DNA from: Entophlyctis helioformis
Taxonomy: Eukaryota > Chytridiomycota > Chytridiomycetes > Chytridiales > Chytriomycetaceae
NCBI GenBank assembly: GCA_025526915.1
Contig: JAHLKH010000145.1
Span: 1-64,000, forward strand
Direction: 5' to 3'
Length of the DNA: 64,000 bases
Both the position numbers and the translations under genes were made by a program. Positions 63,101-64,000 of the stretch are shown one piece after another. Positions within the stretch are counted from its first letter, which is position 1; each line of letters begins with the position of its first letter. The notes beneath the pieces were generated by a model. The model saw only the letters and a program-made list of their open reading frames with translations. It did not search any database and was not told the DNA's origin.

Positions 63101-63645
63101 TGCCGCACGACTGGCTGTTCCCGCAGATGGCCGGCGTGGTTCACCATGGTGGCGCTGGCACGACGGCGGCGGGAATCCGTGCGGGCGTGACGACGCTCAT
63201 CCGGCCGTTTTTTGGCGATCAGTACTTTTGGGCGGACCGTGTGCAAGAGGTGCGTCCTGTGCCTGCCTGGCTGGCTGGCTGACGGACAAGAGACGCTTTT
63301 GTGGACGTGTTTCATGTTGGACGCGTGACTGACACACCCTGGCCCACTGCCGCCCTTGGCACCTGACTATCTCGTGGCCCGACGGATGCGGCACAGCTGG
63401 GCGTCGGCCTGTCGCTCCGCAAGCTTGCCGTCGACAAGCTGGCTGCTGCTCTTGTCACGCTCACGACAGATGTCAAGATGCGCGAGCGGGCGGCGCTGCT
63501 CGGAGAGAAGGTGCGCGCAGAGAACGGCGTTGCGAATGCCGTGCAGTACGTGTACCGCGACCTCGAGTTTGCCAAGACACGCATCCGCGAGCTGGCGGAT
63601 CGCAACAGCCGATCGGGCGTGCTGGCGTCGTATCTGTCCCTGTAG
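56421..63645 (+). CDS. ATG26: Sterol 3-beta-glucosyltransferase Atg26/UGT51 with very long N-terminus
   Basis: Exon 1 (56421-58797) encodes about 790 residues rich in Ser, Ala, Pro and Thr with SSS, APAP and GAAGAAGAA repeats, ending [13 protein letters not shown] and ILHFATVAL. Next exons give [15 protein letters not shown], then GRAM 1 ([20 protein letters not shown] and [16 protein letters not shown]). A PH domain follows ([19 protein letters not shown]), then a Ser/Ala-rich insert and GRAM 2 ([20 protein letters not shown]). The glycosyltransferase-28 domain has [20 protein letters not shown] and [20 protein letters not shown]. The UDP-sugar site is [20 protein letters not shown]. The order GRAM-PH-GRAM-GT is that of fungal Atg26, which makes sterol glucosides and in some fungi serves pexophagy. 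Total length is near 2,000 residues, against about 1,200-1,400 in typical fungi. Stop TAG is at 63643-63645. Confidence 0.94.
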
Positions 63646-63919
63646 CGCGGCACCTGGTTCTTCCTGCCTGTGATGATGGATGCCACTCTCTTTGTTTCTC
63701 TGCTATCTCGCGACAACCAATACATACCTTTGTGTTCGTATCCTCTTGCGGGGTTCCGCCTTTAAACGCCGTTGACGCCTTCAAACGCCGCTGTCGCCGT
63801 TCAACCCCACTGCTCGCGTGAGCAGCCGTGACGCCGCTGGCAAATTTGATTGCAGCGGATGTTGCAACTTGACTTGGTGCACACGACCGGTCTAACTTTC
63901 CGCAAACTACACAATAGAC
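63646..63919. other. Spacer between ATG26 and a partial gene
   Basis: This stretch of 274 bases contains direct repeats of a GCCTT(T/C)AAACGCCG(T/C)TG unit (about 63757-63805). No CACGTG box, TATA box or AATAAA was found with confidence. Confidence 0.45.
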
Positions 63920-64000
63920 ATGATTGCTGCCGTCGCCTTCGCTGCTGTCCTCGTGGCCCCTCAGGCGCTCGCCGCATCGTCCTGGATGCACCTCACCACG
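63920..64000 (+). CDS. Partial gene: N-terminal signal peptide, continues off window
   Basis: ATG at 63920 opens a frame of 27 codons to the window edge. It reads MIAAVAFAAVLVAPQALAAS, then SWMHLTT. This is a hydrophobic core of about 15 residues ending ALA|AS, a typical signal-peptidase site. The mature protein is almost entirely outside the window, so no function can be given. Confidence 0.5.
   Translation, partial: MIAAVAFAAVLVAPQALAASSWMHLTT

Overview
The window looks like nuclear DNA of a GC-rich, gene-dense, zoosporic (chytrid-like) fungus. The genes are split by many short introns, mostly about 50-150 bases. The gene set is fungal/opisthokont: Clf1/Crooked-neck, Trf4-type poly(A) polymerase, Gos1, MCM3, aprataxin, an STK16/Env7-type kinase, Utp5/WDR43, Sec31, Trm3/TARBP1, PNKP, two sterol O-acyltransferases and an Atg26-type sterol glucosyltransferase. 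An axonemal dynein light chain 1 (DNAL1) gene argues for a flagellated stage, which most Dikarya have lost. The exact taxon is an inference.

Layout. At 1-6.5 kb, on the minus strand, lie a W2-domain protein with an unusual membrane/coiled-coil N-terminus and an eight-finger C2H2 zinc-finger protein. At 7-10.2 kb is an internally deleted Helitron replication-protein gene, followed by about 1.4 kb with no supportable gene. From 11.6 to 23 kb: a small low-complexity ORF, DNAL1, a RasGEF-domain gene, CLF1, a TOPORS-like RING gene, a TRF4-type gene and GOS1. From 23 to 32.6 kb: MCM3, a macro-like/HIT/zinc-finger aprataxin that starts almost on top of the MCM3 stop, an ENV7/STK16 kinase, and two tandem related membrane-protein genes. 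From 33 to 47.3 kb: UTP5, SEC31 and TRM3. From 47.5 to 64 kb: a signal-peptide membrane protein, two sterol O-acyltransferase paralogues on either side of PNKP, an unrecognised polyQ protein, a very long ATG26-like gene, and the first codons of a secreted or membrane protein cut by the window edge.

Themes. Sterol storage and conjugation (two SOAT/ARE genes and ATG26) lie within 15 kb. Single-strand-break end repair (aprataxin and PNKP) lies within 25 kb. RNA and translation functions are represented by CLF1, TRF4, UTP5, TRM3 and the W2 protein. Genes are often paired head-to-head or tail-to-tail with very short spacers. Three divergent promoters carry paired or clustered CACGTG/CATGTG boxes. 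At least six introns appear to use GC-AG rather than GT-AG ends. Exon boundaries were inferred by eye from reading-frame continuity, splice consensus and family alignment from memory. No database search was run.
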